Assembly: GCF_003382365.1 (NCBI RefSeq)
Contig: NZ_QTSU01000001.1
Location: 434,001-498,000, forward strand
Reading direction: 5' to 3'
Source of the DNA: Lysobacter silvisoli
GTDB taxonomy: Bacteria > Pseudomonadota > Gammaproteobacteria > Xanthomonadales > Xanthomonadaceae
DNA length: 64,000 nucleotides
Positions 53,575-63,042 of this stretch are shown in pieces. Each line of letters begins with the position of its first letter. The first letter of the stretch is position 1. Both the position numbers and the translations under genes were made by a program. Below the pieces are notes generated by a model. That model was given only the letters and a program-made list of their open reading frames with translations, did no database searches and was not told the origin of the DNA.

Positions 53575-56500
53575 ATGGCGTCGATCGACCCGAAGGACAT
53601 AGATCGTCTCAAGGTCCTGGTGCAGGCCATTGAGCCGGCTACCAAACTGGAAAATCTAGTCGCGGGGCTGATCGGCGACTTGATCGGCACCAGCGTGGCG
53701 GTGGCGAAATCCGGGTTCCAGCACGGCGCAGACGCCGGCACGGCGGGGCGCCAGGGCCGCTTCCTGCGCGTGGAATGCAAGCGCTACCGGGATACGACCA
53801 GCTTGGATGACCGCCAGTTGCTCGGCGAGATGGACCACGCTTTTGCCCATGATCCTGCGTTAGAGCTGTGGATACTGGCCGCATCGCGTGAAGTGCCCGA
53901 GCAGTTGGAAAAGGACCTGACTGCCAAGGGCGAAGGGCAAGGCGTGCCCGTGTTGATCCTGGATTGGAAATCGCACGAGACCGCGTCGTTGGCGGTGCTG
54001 TTGGCATCGCAACCAGCCTTGGTCGAGACCTTCATCAACAAGGAGGCCGGCGAGATCGCAGCGCGTTTGCAGCCAGCCGTGGGCCCACGTATAGAGCAAC
54101 TGCGCCGCGAGTTCGCAGGCTGGCAGATTGGCACGACGATGTTGCGGCGCCGGTCGTGGGAACGGCTCGGCGAGGTGTGGCTGAACCCCCGTCAGTCCCG
54201 GGCGCATTTTGGCCAGGTGGTGTCGGGCGGGGCCTTGCCCCTCATCCATCGCACGCCCCTGCTGCAGAAGCTGGACGCCTGGTGGGCCGCGCCACCCAAG
54301 CCCGCTTCGCCGGTGTGCGTGAATGGCATGATGGGCGTGGGCAAGACTTGGGTTGTGGTCGACTGGCTGATGCAGCGTAAGGACGCCTTGCCCAGCGTGT
54401 TGCTGGTGCCGGCTTCGGCATTGCCGGGGCCCGGCAATGCGCTGGGCTCGGTGTACGGGGTCAAGCGCTTTCTCGCTGAGCGCTTGTTTGACCTGGCGCA
54501 GGTGCGGGACGTCGATCATTGGCGCGCGCGTCTAGAGCGCATGCTGCAACGGCCGGAAGCGGAGGGTTGCGCGCTGGTGGTGGTCTTCGATGGGATGAGC
54601 CAGCAACCCACGGTCGAATGGAACACGCTGATGAACGTGCTGCAGGCCGACGAGTTCCGCGGCCGCATCCGCGTGGTGGCGACCACGCGCTCGCATCATT
54701 TCGACAACCAGCTGCGCCGATTGAGGGGGCTGGAGGAGCGTGCCGTCCCCGTCGAGGTCGACGTCTACGACGCACAGCCGGGCGGCGAGTTCGACCAGAT
54801 GTTGGCGCTCCACGGACTAATCCGCAACGACCTGCATCCGGAATTGCACGCATTGGCGCGCAATCCACGCCTGTTCGACTTGGTCATCCGCTTCCGTGAA
54901 CGACTGGTCGACGGCGGTACGGTGACCCTACATCGGTTGCTGTGGGAGTACGGCCGCGACACCGCCGGCGAATCGCTCAATCGAGAATTCTCCGCCGCTG
55001 AGTGGGAGGAATGGTTGCAAGCCGCCGCCAAGCGACTGCGCGATGGCATCCAGACCTACACCACGCAGGAGCTTAGCGACCTGACGGCGCGACCGTACCT
55101 TGACCGCGACGCGATCTACCAGCGCCTTAGCGAAATCATCGACACGCCATTCGTGAGGGCTCGTGCTGATCGCACGTTGGAGCTGTCACCTGAGTTTGTC
55201 GCCCACGCGCTAGGCGCTACGGCGGTGTCTTTCCTGGCGTCGGCCGAACACGCCGATCGCGGCCAGCTCGAGGCCATGCTCGTCGAGTGGCTCGACCCCA
55301 TAGCTGGCTTGGACCAGCGCGCCGAGATCCTGCGGGCGGCCGTGGCCATTGCGCTGGAATCCGGACCGCCGCGGCCCCTGTTGGGAGTCTTGGTGGCCGC
55401 ATGGCTGCAAACGCAGAACCTGGGGGAAACGCACGTGCGCGACGCGCACCTGCTGGCGGCGGAAATACCGGAGGCCTTGCTCGACACTATCGAGCTGTCG
55501 AACCGGCACACGCATGCGTGGAGTCAGCACCACGCCGTCAGCGCGCTTCGCGGTGTGGATCGAGGCAATGCGCGGGTCAGGAAGCAAGTACTGGCCCGCG
55601 CGGCGGATTGGTTGCGCGTGATATCGCGCGACCTCGACCCTCGGGCCAAACCCGAACCCGAAGCCGAGCGGCACCGACACGAACGATTGATGTCGCGCGT
55701 GGGCGTGGACGCTTCGGGCGAACAGATGATTTTGGGCGAAAGCATGCAACTGGTGGATCGCGACGACACCTTGTGGGCCGAACACGTGCCGGCGCTGCTA
55801 GAAGGTTACCCGCTGATCGATGCCGTGCCGCTTTTGCAGATCGCGGCCGTCGCCGCTTCGGTCGCTTTCAACCATTCGGCCTGGAACCAGTTGCGCTGGG
55901 CGTGCCTGCTCAATCCAATCGATCCGGAGGCGTTGGCCACAGCGGTCCGCACGGCGGCGGCGGAGATGCAAACTCGCGTGCCCGAACCGGGACGCAATCC
56001 GAGCTTGCCGGCGCGCGCGGCCCAGCTTTTGCTGCACATTCCTGGTCATCGACACGACGACGAGGCCGCGGCAGCGCTCAAGGTCCAGTTGGGCAAGACC
56101 TACGACTACGACACACACTACCTGGCCAATCCGGTGCACAGCCTGTTCGCGCTCGAACGCCGGCACGCGATGGATGCGTTGAACGACACGTCACTAAGCC
56201 TTCGAAATCGCGTCCAGCGCTGCGGTGACATGTGGCTGGATCCAACCTTTGAGGCCCCAGTGGCCGTGCGCCAGGAGGTGGTGGAGGCGGTCAATGAAAT
56301 CGACGTCAATCAGCTCTATACGGGGCGTAACGTCACCCGCGAGGACAACGACTTCGATGCGCTCCAGGCCGTGCTCGCGCGTTGCGCGCCCCGCGAGCTC
56401 GCAGCACTGCGCCGGCGATTGGTGCGCACGCCAGTCACCGAGAAAGACCGAGCCGCGCGGGCGTGGCAAATTAATCGAGCCTTGGTGCTCTACGGACCGA

Positions 56501-58221
56501 CGGAGGCGGCTGGAGCTCGCCAAGCCCGCCTGCAGGGACGCGAAATCCGCGAGGGCGATGAAATACTGGCGGCCTCCGAGCTTCTCCTGCCCGAGCTTGT
56601 CGGCAAGGATGCTCTAGCCCAGGCCGTGACGGTCGTCGAGGCGGATATGGCGCACATTCCGATCTCGATCACTGACGCCATAGAACCGTTGACCGTCGAA
56701 CAAGCTGATCAGCTGATTCGACAGTTCCAGGGGGGCACGTCCAAACAGCAGCGTGACGTGCTCGTTCTGCTGATCACATCGCCGCCTGTGCTGAGCGATT
56801 TCGCTTGGTCGTGGGTCACGGCGTACACCGCGTCGGAGGACGAAATAGACCGTCGTCTGGCGTACATGGCGCTGGTCGCGTCGGATCCGATGCGACTGGG
56901 CCTCGAGCTCAATCAGCAGGGCTGGCGGTTCACTGCGGGAGCGGACACCTTCTTGGCACATGCGGCCTCCGGCGCGCTCTTCACTGCCACGACGGCCCTG
57001 CCATTTGAGCAGGTCGCAGCGCGGCTGGCGCCGTGGCGACTGCTGGAGGCCGTACGCCATCGCGGCGGAGACCCCTCCGAGATACGCCTAGCGGCGGAAT
57101 TGCTTGATGCAATCCTTGTAAGCGGACCTGCGCAAGCACTGGACGTCGGGGCGCGGCTAACAGTTCGTAGAGACACCAACTCCACCTCACCCACTCGGTA
57201 CTCGGTCAATCCTCATCCGCCGGCCGATTCGGATTCGGCCGAAGCCCTGCGCCAAGCCTTCGATACTGAGGCCCAGATGGCGGCCATCGACCGGGCCGGC
57301 GAGGTGGCGGATGCGCGAATTCGCAAGGCCCGGCAGGAAGGCGCGAGCCTGTTCTTGGAGTTCGTGGCGCAAGCGGACGGCCTCGCGTTGTGCCGTTATG
57401 TCCCCGAAGTTGTGGAGCGCTGGGTCGCCGGCCATGAGGAGCTGAGCCCGGATTTTGTACGCCGCGTAGTGCAGGCCGAAGGCCTATTCCTTGCCATCTG
57501 CGAGGCGCTGCTGGTTACCGCGCCGGCGCAAGGCGTGAGCTTATGGCAGGCTCTGCGGCGCTCGTTTCGCACGCGTATCGAGGGTCCGGCGAAGTTGCCG
57601 GAGTTGCTGCACCTGCTGTTCCGCGCCTCGGACTCGCCACAGGTCATGCAGGCGCGCGATGATTTGCTGTCGTTGACCTCGACCAACACCGATGCCGATC
57701 TGTACGAGGTCGCGCTCGTCGCCGCGCTCAACGGGCGAAGCGACTGGCTGGAGGCGCGCATCGCGAGCGATGCGGCGTCATACCTGCCATGGCGCCAGCA
57801 GCGTGCCGCCACGCTGGCGGGTTTTCGGGTCGGCAACACGCTGCCCGTCGCCGGCGCGTGGCCGGAAAGTCCGTCGACGTCGTGGGCGGAGGATGTGGCG
57901 CGTCGTTCGTCGCGACTGCAGTTCCTGGAGGCCTGTGCGCGCCACTGGTGGAAGGAGTATTGGCGCCGCGAGGATCTCGACCAGGCTTACGCAGCATGGG
58001 TGCTGTTCTGCCAATGCGCCGACCGGCGAGCGGTAGCTTGGATGGCGTCGGAGGCCGAGCGCTCAACGAACAGCGACGCGTTGAAGACGGCGAAGCTGCG
58101 CCATTGGCGCGCCAACCGACTGGGATGGAAACACGGAGCCGACAAGAGCAGCCTCAGCCTCCAGCGCAACTTCCTGTGGCGAACCACCGACGACAAGGTC
58201 TGGCCCTGGCGTGCAAGCTGA
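53575..58221 (+). CDS. Nuclease-STAND NTPase, candidate anti-phage sensor-effector
   Basis: 1548 aa; TAGGAGACC precedes the ATG. Residues ~25-160 form a PD-(D/E)xK-type nuclease: LVAGLIGDLIG, Asp53 (QHGADAG), Glu67 and Lys69 (RVECKRY), followed by a strand LELWILAAS. The NTPase starts near 230 (PLIHRTPLLQKLDAWW) with Walker A GMMGVGKT (Lys257), Walker B ALVVVFDG (Asp339) and a STAND-type sensor VVATTRSHHF. The remaining ~1,100 residues are helical without an obvious repeat motif. The order effector nuclease - STAND ATPase - long C-terminal sensor matches the Avs (AVAST) group and similar defence proteins, in which the C-terminus recognises a phage protein and the nuclease then destroys DNA. 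The exact family is not identified. The convergent neighbour begins 72 bp away. Confidence 0.8.
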   Translation: MASIDPKDIDRLKVLVQAIEPATKLENLVAGLIGDLIGTSVAVAKSGFQHGADAGTAGRQGRFLRVECKRYRDTTSLDDRQLLGEMDHAFAHDPALELWILAASREVPEQLEKDLTAKGEGQGVPVLILDWKSHETASLAVLLASQPALVETFINKEAGEIAARLQPAVGPRIEQLRREFAGWQIGTTMLRRRSWERLGEVWLNPRQSRAHFGQVVSGGALPLIHRTPLLQKLDAWWAAPPKPASPVCVNGMMGVGKTWVVVDWLMQRKDALPSVLLVPASALPGPGNALGSVYGVKRFLAERLFDLAQVRDVDHWRARLERMLQRPEAEGCALVVVFDGMSQQPTVEWNTLMNVLQADEFRGRIRVVATTRSHHFDNQLRRLRGLEERAVPVEVDVYDAQPGGEFDQMLALHGLIRNDLHPELHALARNPRLFDLVIRFRERLVDGGTVTLHRLLWEYGRDTAGESLNREFSAAEWEEWLQAAAKRLRDGIQTYTTQELSDLTARPYLDRDAIYQRLSEIIDTPFVRARADRTLELSPEFVAHALGATAVSFLASAEHADRGQLEAMLVEWLDPIAGLDQRAEILRAAVAIALESGPPRPLLGVLVAAWLQTQNLGETHVRDAHLLAAEIPEALLDTIELSNRHTHAWSQHHAVSALRGVDRGNARVRKQVLARAADWLRVISRDLDPRAKPEPEAERHRHERLMSRVGVDASGEQMILGESMQLVDRDDTLWAEHVPALLEGYPLIDAVPLLQIAAVAASVAFNHSAWNQLRWACLLNPIDPEALATAVRTAAAEMQTRVPEPGRNPSLPARAAQLLLHIPGHRHDDEAAAALKVQLGKTYDYDTHYLANPVHSLFALERRHAMDALNDTSLSLRNRVQRCGDMWLDPTFEAPVAVRQEVVEAVNEIDVNQLYTGRNVTREDNDFDALQAVLARCAPRELAALRRRLVRTPVTEKDRAARAWQINRALVLYGPTEAAGARQARLQGREIREGDEILAASELLLPELVGKDALAQAVTVVEADMAHIPISITDAIEPLTVEQADQLIRQFQGGTSKQQRDVLVLLITSPPVLSDFAWSWVTAYTASEDEIDRRLAYMALVASDPMRLGLELNQQGWRFTAGADTFLAHAASGALFTATTALPFEQVAARLAPWRLLEAVRHRGGDPSEIRLAAELLDAILVSGPAQALDVGARLTVRRDTNSTSPTRYSVNPHPPADSDSAEALRQAFDTEAQMAAIDRAGEVADARIRKARQEGASLFLEFVAQADGLALCRYVPEVVERWVAGHEELSPDFVRRVVQAEGLFLAICEALLVTAPAQGVSLWQALRRSFRTRIEGPAKLPELLHLLFRASDSPQVMQARDDLLSLTSTNTDADLYEVALVAALNGRSDWLEARIASDAASYLPWRQQRAATLAGFRVGNTLPVAGAWPESPSTSWAEDVARRSSRLQFLEACARHWWKEYWRREDLDQAYAAWVLFCQCADRRAVAWMASEAERSTNSDALKTAKLRHWRANRLGWKHGADKSSLSLQRNFLWRTTDDKVWPWRAS

Positions 58222-58292
58222 CCGGAGGCGGAGTCGGATCGCGCGATATGGGCGTCAGAGTTGGCTGGGGAAGGCGGCGAACTAAGCGGCCT

Positions 58293-59057
58293 TCAGGGAG
58301 TTCCGAATAGCCGCTCGACGTCCTGACGCTCGGCGTGCGAGTACACGCGCCCCAAGTACTTGCCCGAGAAATCCATTGCGCCGACCAGGAAACGCTTCGC
58401 GGTTCCGCTACCGAGCGGCGTGGTCGTGTCCAGATATACGCAGAACGCGAAACCCGACTGCACCGCGAGCATGCCCATCTCCTCGAGCACGGCCCGCAGT
58501 GCCGTCACATCCGAGAACGGCCCCATGTGCGCATCCATGCCCTTGGGGCGCAACAGGGCGAAGCCGGCAGCTGTCGGGTGGCCGGCAAGCGTGGAGAACT
58601 TCTTGTAGATCTCTTCGCGCTTGCTACGGCCCTTGCCCGTGTGATCATCGAGCGCCTTGCGCACTGCGGCAGGCGAGAAGTCGCGTTTAAGCGTCCGTGC
58701 GTCCGCGTTGTACCAGCGTGCGACCTGGGACCGGTCGATCTTAAAGTAGTGGACCAGATTCGAGGTCTCGATGATGTCGCGCAACAGCGCGGCCGCCGGT
58801 TGGTAGTAGCCAGTCGCCGTTAGCTTCCACGCAGTGGCGAACAGATTGAACACCCGCAGGCCCAAGTGACTGATGGTCCTTTCATCGTCGGTCGACGTGT
58901 ACGTCTTTCGCAGGACGTCGATCAGGTCCATGACCCGTTCGGTGATGTCCAGGTGATCCGCCAGGTCGGGCGATGCGTCCACCAGTTCAAGCGTGCGCGT
59001 CCACAGCACTTCCTCGCCTGTGTGCAGGAGCAGCAGATTCTCGGGCACTGGTGACAT
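58293..59057 (-). CDS. DUF5677-like helical protein, partner of the RelA/SpoT-fusion
   Basis: 254 aa. All-helical; the middle part LGLRVFNLFATAWKLTATGYYQPAAALLRDIIETSNLVHYF resembles the core of DUF5677-type proteins, which recur in bacterial defence neighbourhoods but lack a known activity. A conserved-looking GHPTAAGFALLRPKGMDAHMGPF with His residues follows. It begins 27 bp after the stop of the RelA/SpoT-like gene on the same strand, with AAGGACCC before the ATG, so the two form a single operon and probably one functional unit (toxin/regulator, partner or antitoxin). Family assignment is by eye and tentative. Confidence 0.6.
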   Translation of the reverse strand: MSPVPENLLLLHTGEEVLWTRTLELVDASPDLADHLDITERVMDLIDVLRKTYTSTDDERTISHLGLRVFNLFATAWKLTATGYYQPAAALLRDIIETSNLVHYFKIDRSQVARWYNADARTLKRDFSPAAVRKALDDHTGKGRSKREEIYKKFSTLAGHPTAAGFALLRPKGMDAHMGPFSDVTALRAVLEEMGMLAVQSGFAFCVYLDTTTPLGSGTAKRFLVGAMDFSGKYLGRVYSHAERQDVERLFGTP

Positions 59058-59084
59058 CGTTCGATGGGTCCTTGGCGTGAAAGG

Positions 59085-62000
59085 CTAGGCGGTGCCGGGC
59101 TTGGTCGGCGTGTCGCTGCCGGCCGGACCTAGTGGATCCTCACCGTACTGCATGCGGCGACTTGCAAGCATGGTTTGTGTGCGACGCGACTCGATTGCAA
59201 TGCGCTGCTCGAGATCGTGGATGGCCACCTTGGCGAAGTTCCGCACCTGCTCACGCGGGTCTGTCAGCCAAGGCTCGAGCCGCGCCTTCTTCGCTGCCAG
59301 CGCTTTGACCCGTCCGTCAAATCCCACGGTCATGCCTTCGTGAGCGATTACGCTGTGGACGCGATCCATCACGTCCTCGTCGTCCGCCCATAGCGCCACG
59401 ACACATCTGACCAGCTCGAAGGCGGCCTCTTGCTCGTCGATCGCACCCAGTACGTCCAATGCGAACAGGACGTCGTCGCGCTGGTCGCTCGCGAGCAGCG
59501 CTTCGAGCGAGGCGCGCAATCCCGGCGGGAAGTCCTCAAACACGGCTTCGAGCAGGCGCTCGACGCTGTGGTCCAGCGACTGCTCATCGGCCTCGAACCA
59601 AAGTCGGCTGGCCCCTAGCACCGCCTCCGGGACGGTCCGCAGTACCTTCGTCGTCTCGTGCAATTCGTAGGGGATCGCGACGAACCCGGGAACCGCGTCC
59701 GCCCGGGCCGCTGCCAGACGCCGATCGATCAGGTCCAGTGCCAACAGCGGGCGGTCCTTGCACACCGCTGCAACCACGTAATCGCCATGGGCGTCCAGCT
59801 CGGGGTGGGGAACGAGCCACTCCAGCACCTGCTGCGCGGCGCTGTCATCGAGGGCTTGAAGCACCTCGCTGTGATACCACCAGAAGCCACCGCCCGCCGT
59901 GCTCCACGAGTTGTCGTTGTGCTCGACGAGATAGGCGAGGGCCTCGAGCAGGACGGATTGGTGAAACGAGGGCGCGGCGCGCTCGCCTGAAAAATGACGT
60001 TCGCAGGCATGTCCCACGTTCTTCAGTGCCTCGTGGTCGGCATGCGCGATGCTGCTGGCCAACACCGCCCGGAACAGCTCCTCGGGCACGTCGGGGGCGA
60101 CGATCAACAGGCGCGATACCTCCCGGAGCGACTCACCCCGCTCCAACCACTCGGCGATCCGGCGAAGGGTGTCGGGGCCGAGCGGGGACTGCAGCAGGCC
60201 GGCGAGCGACCAAAACAAGAAGCGACGCAGCCGACCATCGAACCGGTCCAGGTGCGCCAGCGTTGGTGCCGGCAGCTTCCTGGCCAGGGCCTGGAGAAAC
60301 GGCCCGAACTTCATGAAGGTCGCCGCGTCAGTGGATTCGGTTTGCGCAAACAGTGTGAGCCGCGCAAGCCACTCCGGGTAGTTCTGCGCATCGATCTGGG
60401 CCAGCAACGCATCAGCCTGTTCGGCGCGAAACCGCTCGATGACCTCGTGACCGAAGTCCTGATCTTCCCAGCTGGGGGGGAAGACCGAGTCAAACCCGAC
60501 CAGCACCTTGTAGGCCGACAGGTCGGGCACGGTCGCGAGGGCGCCGCGGAAGCGGGTGGTCGCCATTGCGAGCTCACCGGTCAGGCGCACGAGTTCCGGG
60601 TCGTCGGCCAGTTCCGGTCGCACCGCGCGGAACCGATTGAAATAGCGATGGACGCGCTGCTCCAGAACCCGCGCTTGCTCAAGGCTGGCTCCACCCACAA
60701 TACCGGTGAAAAAGTCGATCACCCAAACGGCGTTGGCGATTAGGATCCTGGACAGCTCGCGCGTCGGCGCCGCCCCGTACGGCGGCCGGACGGCATGACC
60801 CATCGCCGCCACGATGCGGTTGCGCTCGCTGTCATCCTGGGCACTAGCGTATAGGCGTTCGAGTTGATGCAGAGCATGGTTGCGAATGCTCGCGAGGCCG
60901 GCCGACCCGGGAAGCGTGCCTCGGTTCAACGCGACGGCGTTCGAGGAAAAAGTGGAGCTAGTCGCCTCGAGCTCTAGGATCGATTCCAGGACCTCCGCAA
61001 GCAATGGCAGCTCCCGCCTCAGGGTATCCGTGTCGAGCGCCGCCACCGCCTCCACGACCAGGCGCTGCACTGCCGGGCCGTACGCGTTCCACATCGTTAG
61101 CTCCGGCTTGGCGATCGCCTGCGCCAACTCGGTGCCAGGCTTGCGCTCGGCCGACGACGTGGCCAAGCGATGCAATCGGCGGGCCACAGCAAGCATCTGT
61201 GGCACATCCAGATAGCGATACGGTCGAAGGACTCGGCCGATCAACCCGGCGATGTCTTCGAAGTTCTTGCCGGCCAAGGCGCCGAAGGGCGTGTCGATGG
61301 AGACCGTCGGAGCGGCTTCCGCCTGCTCGGCCGCCGCCGAAAGCACCGCCATGACCTCGGCGATGACCGACTCGGGCTCGTCATAGAGCGAAAGCACATG
61401 CTCGCCGAAACTCTCGATTGCCTCGTACCGCGCGTTGTTGTCGACTGCCTGAGAGATCGCTGCCAGCGCGCCGCGGTCGAGCAAGGCCTTGCCATGCATG
61501 AGGCGGTCAAAATCCACGATCACCTTGTCGAACTCGTAGCCCGCCGGGACCAGATACTTGGTCGCGATGCCGCGCAACCGTTGCTTGATCGAGTCGAGCG
61601 CCTGCTTGCCGAAATGAGGCGTCTGCGGCGGCTTCTTGTAGATGATGTCGTGCTCGAGCTCTGCCCATGCATGGTTGAGGATGGTTTGCAGCTGGATCTC
61701 GCAGCGCATGCCGGCGTAGCGAGCGTACTCGGGCAACGCCAGCCGATCCGCCTTAAGCGTGACCACGTAGTGGTTGGCGGTGTACATGCCGCTTGCGGCC
61801 TCCGGTTCCAGACTCGGCTGGTGTATGCGCCGCTCGATGACCTCGAAGTTGTCCTCCACCAGCCCTGAGGCGAGCAGCTTCTCGATGTCGCCGTTGGTGT
61901 AGAAGATCGCGCGGCAACCGGCGAGATCTTTGATCTTCTGGTCGATGTCATCGGCATCGGCTTGCCCGCGCTCGAGCAGCTTTGTCCGCAGCGAGACCGG

Positions 62001-62135
62001 GTCCTTTGCCCGGGCGCGAACCACCTGCAAGCGGTAGCCGCCGGCATGCTCGATCGCGGCGGCAAGCACGGCTGCAACGGTCTGGGCGAAGGCGTCGTAG
62101 AGCGGTTGCTTGCGGTCGTAGTCGTCGATGTGCAT
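59085..62135 (-). CDS. RelA/SpoT-type nucleotide pyrophosphokinase domain fused to a ~750-residue helical C-terminus
   Basis: 1016 aa. Residues ~35-200 match the small-alarmone-synthetase/toxSAS fold: RARAKDPVSLRTKLLERG, KIKDLAGCRAIFYTNGDIEKL (Asp70, Arg75), NHYVVTLK, and RCEIQLQTILNHAWAELEHDIIYK with catalytic Glu146, then His155 and His162. The usual GYRSxHY segment reads MYTANHYVV: the Tyr and the His-Tyr remain but the Gly, Arg and Ser are changed. The remaining ~750 residues are helical (HEAT-like in look, e.g. LLVGFDSVFPPSWEDQDF absent from known families) with no motif I recognise. Typical SAS proteins are 200-400 aa and toxSAS/CapRel about 370 aa, so this size is unusual. It could make (p)ppGpp/(p)ppApp or pyrophosphorylate tRNA. 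Forms an operon with the DUF5677-like gene. Confidence 0.8.
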   Translation of the reverse strand: MHIDDYDRKQPLYDAFAQTVAAVLAAAIEHAGGYRLQVVRARAKDPVSLRTKLLERGQADADDIDQKIKDLAGCRAIFYTNGDIEKLLASGLVEDNFEVIERRIHQPSLEPEAASGMYTANHYVVTLKADRLALPEYARYAGMRCEIQLQTILNHAWAELEHDIIYKKPPQTPHFGKQALDSIKQRLRGIATKYLVPAGYEFDKVIVDFDRLMHGKALLDRGALAAISQAVDNNARYEAIESFGEHVLSLYDEPESVIAEVMAVLSAAAEQAEAAPTVSIDTPFGALAGKNFEDIAGLIGRVLRPYRYLDVPQMLAVARRLHRLATSSAERKPGTELAQAIAKPELTMWNAYGPAVQRLVVEAVAALDTDTLRRELPLLAEVLESILELEATSSTFSSNAVALNRGTLPGSAGLASIRNHALHQLERLYASAQDDSERNRIVAAMGHAVRPPYGAAPTRELSRILIANAVWVIDFFTGIVGGASLEQARVLEQRVHRYFNRFRAVRPELADDPELVRLTGELAMATTRFRGALATVPDLSAYKVLVGFDSVFPPSWEDQDFGHEVIERFRAEQADALLAQIDAQNYPEWLARLTLFAQTESTDAATFMKFGPFLQALARKLPAPTLAHLDRFDGRLRRFLFWSLAGLLQSPLGPDTLRRIAEWLERGESLREVSRLLIVAPDVPEELFRAVLASSIAHADHEALKNVGHACERHFSGERAAPSFHQSVLLEALAYLVEHNDNSWSTAGGGFWWYHSEVLQALDDSAAQQVLEWLVPHPELDAHGDYVVAAVCKDRPLLALDLIDRRLAAARADAVPGFVAIPYELHETTKVLRTVPEAVLGASRLWFEADEQSLDHSVERLLEAVFEDFPPGLRASLEALLASDQRDDVLFALDVLGAIDEQEAAFELVRCVVALWADDEDVMDRVHSVIAHEGMTVGFDGRVKALAAKKARLEPWLTDPREQVRNFAKVAIHDLEQRIAIESRRTQTMLASRRMQYGEDPLGPAGSDTPTKPGTA

Positions 62136-62549
62136 GAAAGAAGTTACAAGGGATCGAGGGTGGGTAGCGCGCTGGCGAAGGCCTGGTGCCGTCCTGACAG
62201 AACCTGTCGCCAGCCATGGTCCGCAGCAGCTGCGATGGGGCAGCCTTCGTGCCGGTGGTCAAACGGATGAATGCCGCAGTGGATGGGCGAATTCAAGCCT
62301 TCGCTTAGACGCGATTGTGCCCCCTCGGCAGGGCCGCCGGCCCCGGCGGGCCGGTCCGCTCCTTGGCAGCGGCCCGGCCGCTATCGACCCAGAGTGGACC
62401 TCGGCGCATCGTAAGGGCTCGGAAATTTTGGGACTCGCCTCTAGTCTGTAGGGGGGGGGCAGGCCCCATTATTCCAGCGCAAAGACCAAATCCAGAATAC
62501 GGTGTTTTACGTCGACGCAAGCCCCGACGTATCTGATGGAGTGAATCCA
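62136..62549. other. 414-bp divergent spacer with a G9 homopolymer
   Basis: No gene between the RelA/SpoT-fusion (minus) and the small nuclease gene (plus). A run of nine G residues occupies 62451-62459, 91 bp before the ATG at 62550. A GC-rich imperfect palindrome (about 62325-62350, GGGCCGCCGGCCCCGGCGGGCC) lies further upstream. No clear promoter boxes. Confidence 0.5.
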
Positions 62550-63026
62550 ATGAAAGCGAGCGTGCCCGAGACGTTGGAGCAGCTGGCGGCGGCCGTTCTC
62601 GAGCTCTTCGGCGACGCCAACCTTGCCTATGCCGATCCTGGGGAGCCCCATGTGGTGTCCGAGCTCTTCGCCCTCCTGCGCGTGCGATTTCCGGACCATA
62701 CGGTGAGCAACGAATACGACCGCCGTGAGAAAGAAATCAAAATGCTCGGCAAGTCGAAGATCATTCCTGATCTGATCGTGCACAACGTGGGTCATCAGGC
62801 CAACAACCTGCTAGTGGTCGAGGTCAAACTGGACGGCAACTATGACTACGAGCGCGATATTCGGAAGCTGCGCGGCATGACCGAGAAAGAGAGCGGATAC
62901 GGCTATGCCGCCGGCGTGCATTTGGTACTCAGCGTGCCTCGACGTCGGATCAGGCGCGGGCACGTCTACATCGATGGCGCCCTCGATCCGGAATTGACGC
63001 AGTGGTTCGAGGCGAAGTTCGCTTGA
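62550..63026 (+). CDS. Small PD-(D/E)xK nuclease-like protein
   Basis: 158 aa from the ATG at 62550, with GGAGTG 8 nt upstream; a GTG 48 bp earlier lacks support. Core: SNEYDRREKEIKMLGKSKIIPDLIVHNVGHQANNLLVVEVKLDGNYDYERDIRKLRGMT, in which PDLIV (Asp) and VEVK (Glu-x-Lys) are in the right order and spacing for a PD-(D/E)xK active site with a preceding EYDRR helix. It is shorter than most restriction enzymes and lacks a separate DNA-recognition domain. It lies 16 bp upstream of the DUF4238-like gene, so they form an operon. Function in DNA cleavage is inferred. Confidence 0.7.
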   Translation: MKASVPETLEQLAAAVLELFGDANLAYADPGEPHVVSELFALLRVRFPDHTVSNEYDRREKEIKMLGKSKIIPDLIVHNVGHQANNLLVVEVKLDGNYDYERDIRKLRGMTEKESGYGYAAGVHLVLSVPRRRIRRGHVYIDGALDPELTQWFEAKFA

Positions 63027-63042
63027 CGCCGAAGGTGCGCCG

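Noticed and set aside
53575-58221. Type I/III restriction enzyme or helicase
   Set aside because: There is a P-loop but no DEAD/H-box helicase motif series and no methyltransferase neighbour; the STAND layout fits better.
58293-59057. Membrane protein or abortive-infection protein of a known Abi family
   Set aside because: No transmembrane segments and no recognised Abi signature; DUF5677-like is the best I can offer.
59085-62135. Housekeeping RelA/SpoT
   Set aside because: No HD hydrolase, TGS or ACT domain is present, the GYRS segment is altered and the C-terminus is unrelated; it lies in a mobile island.
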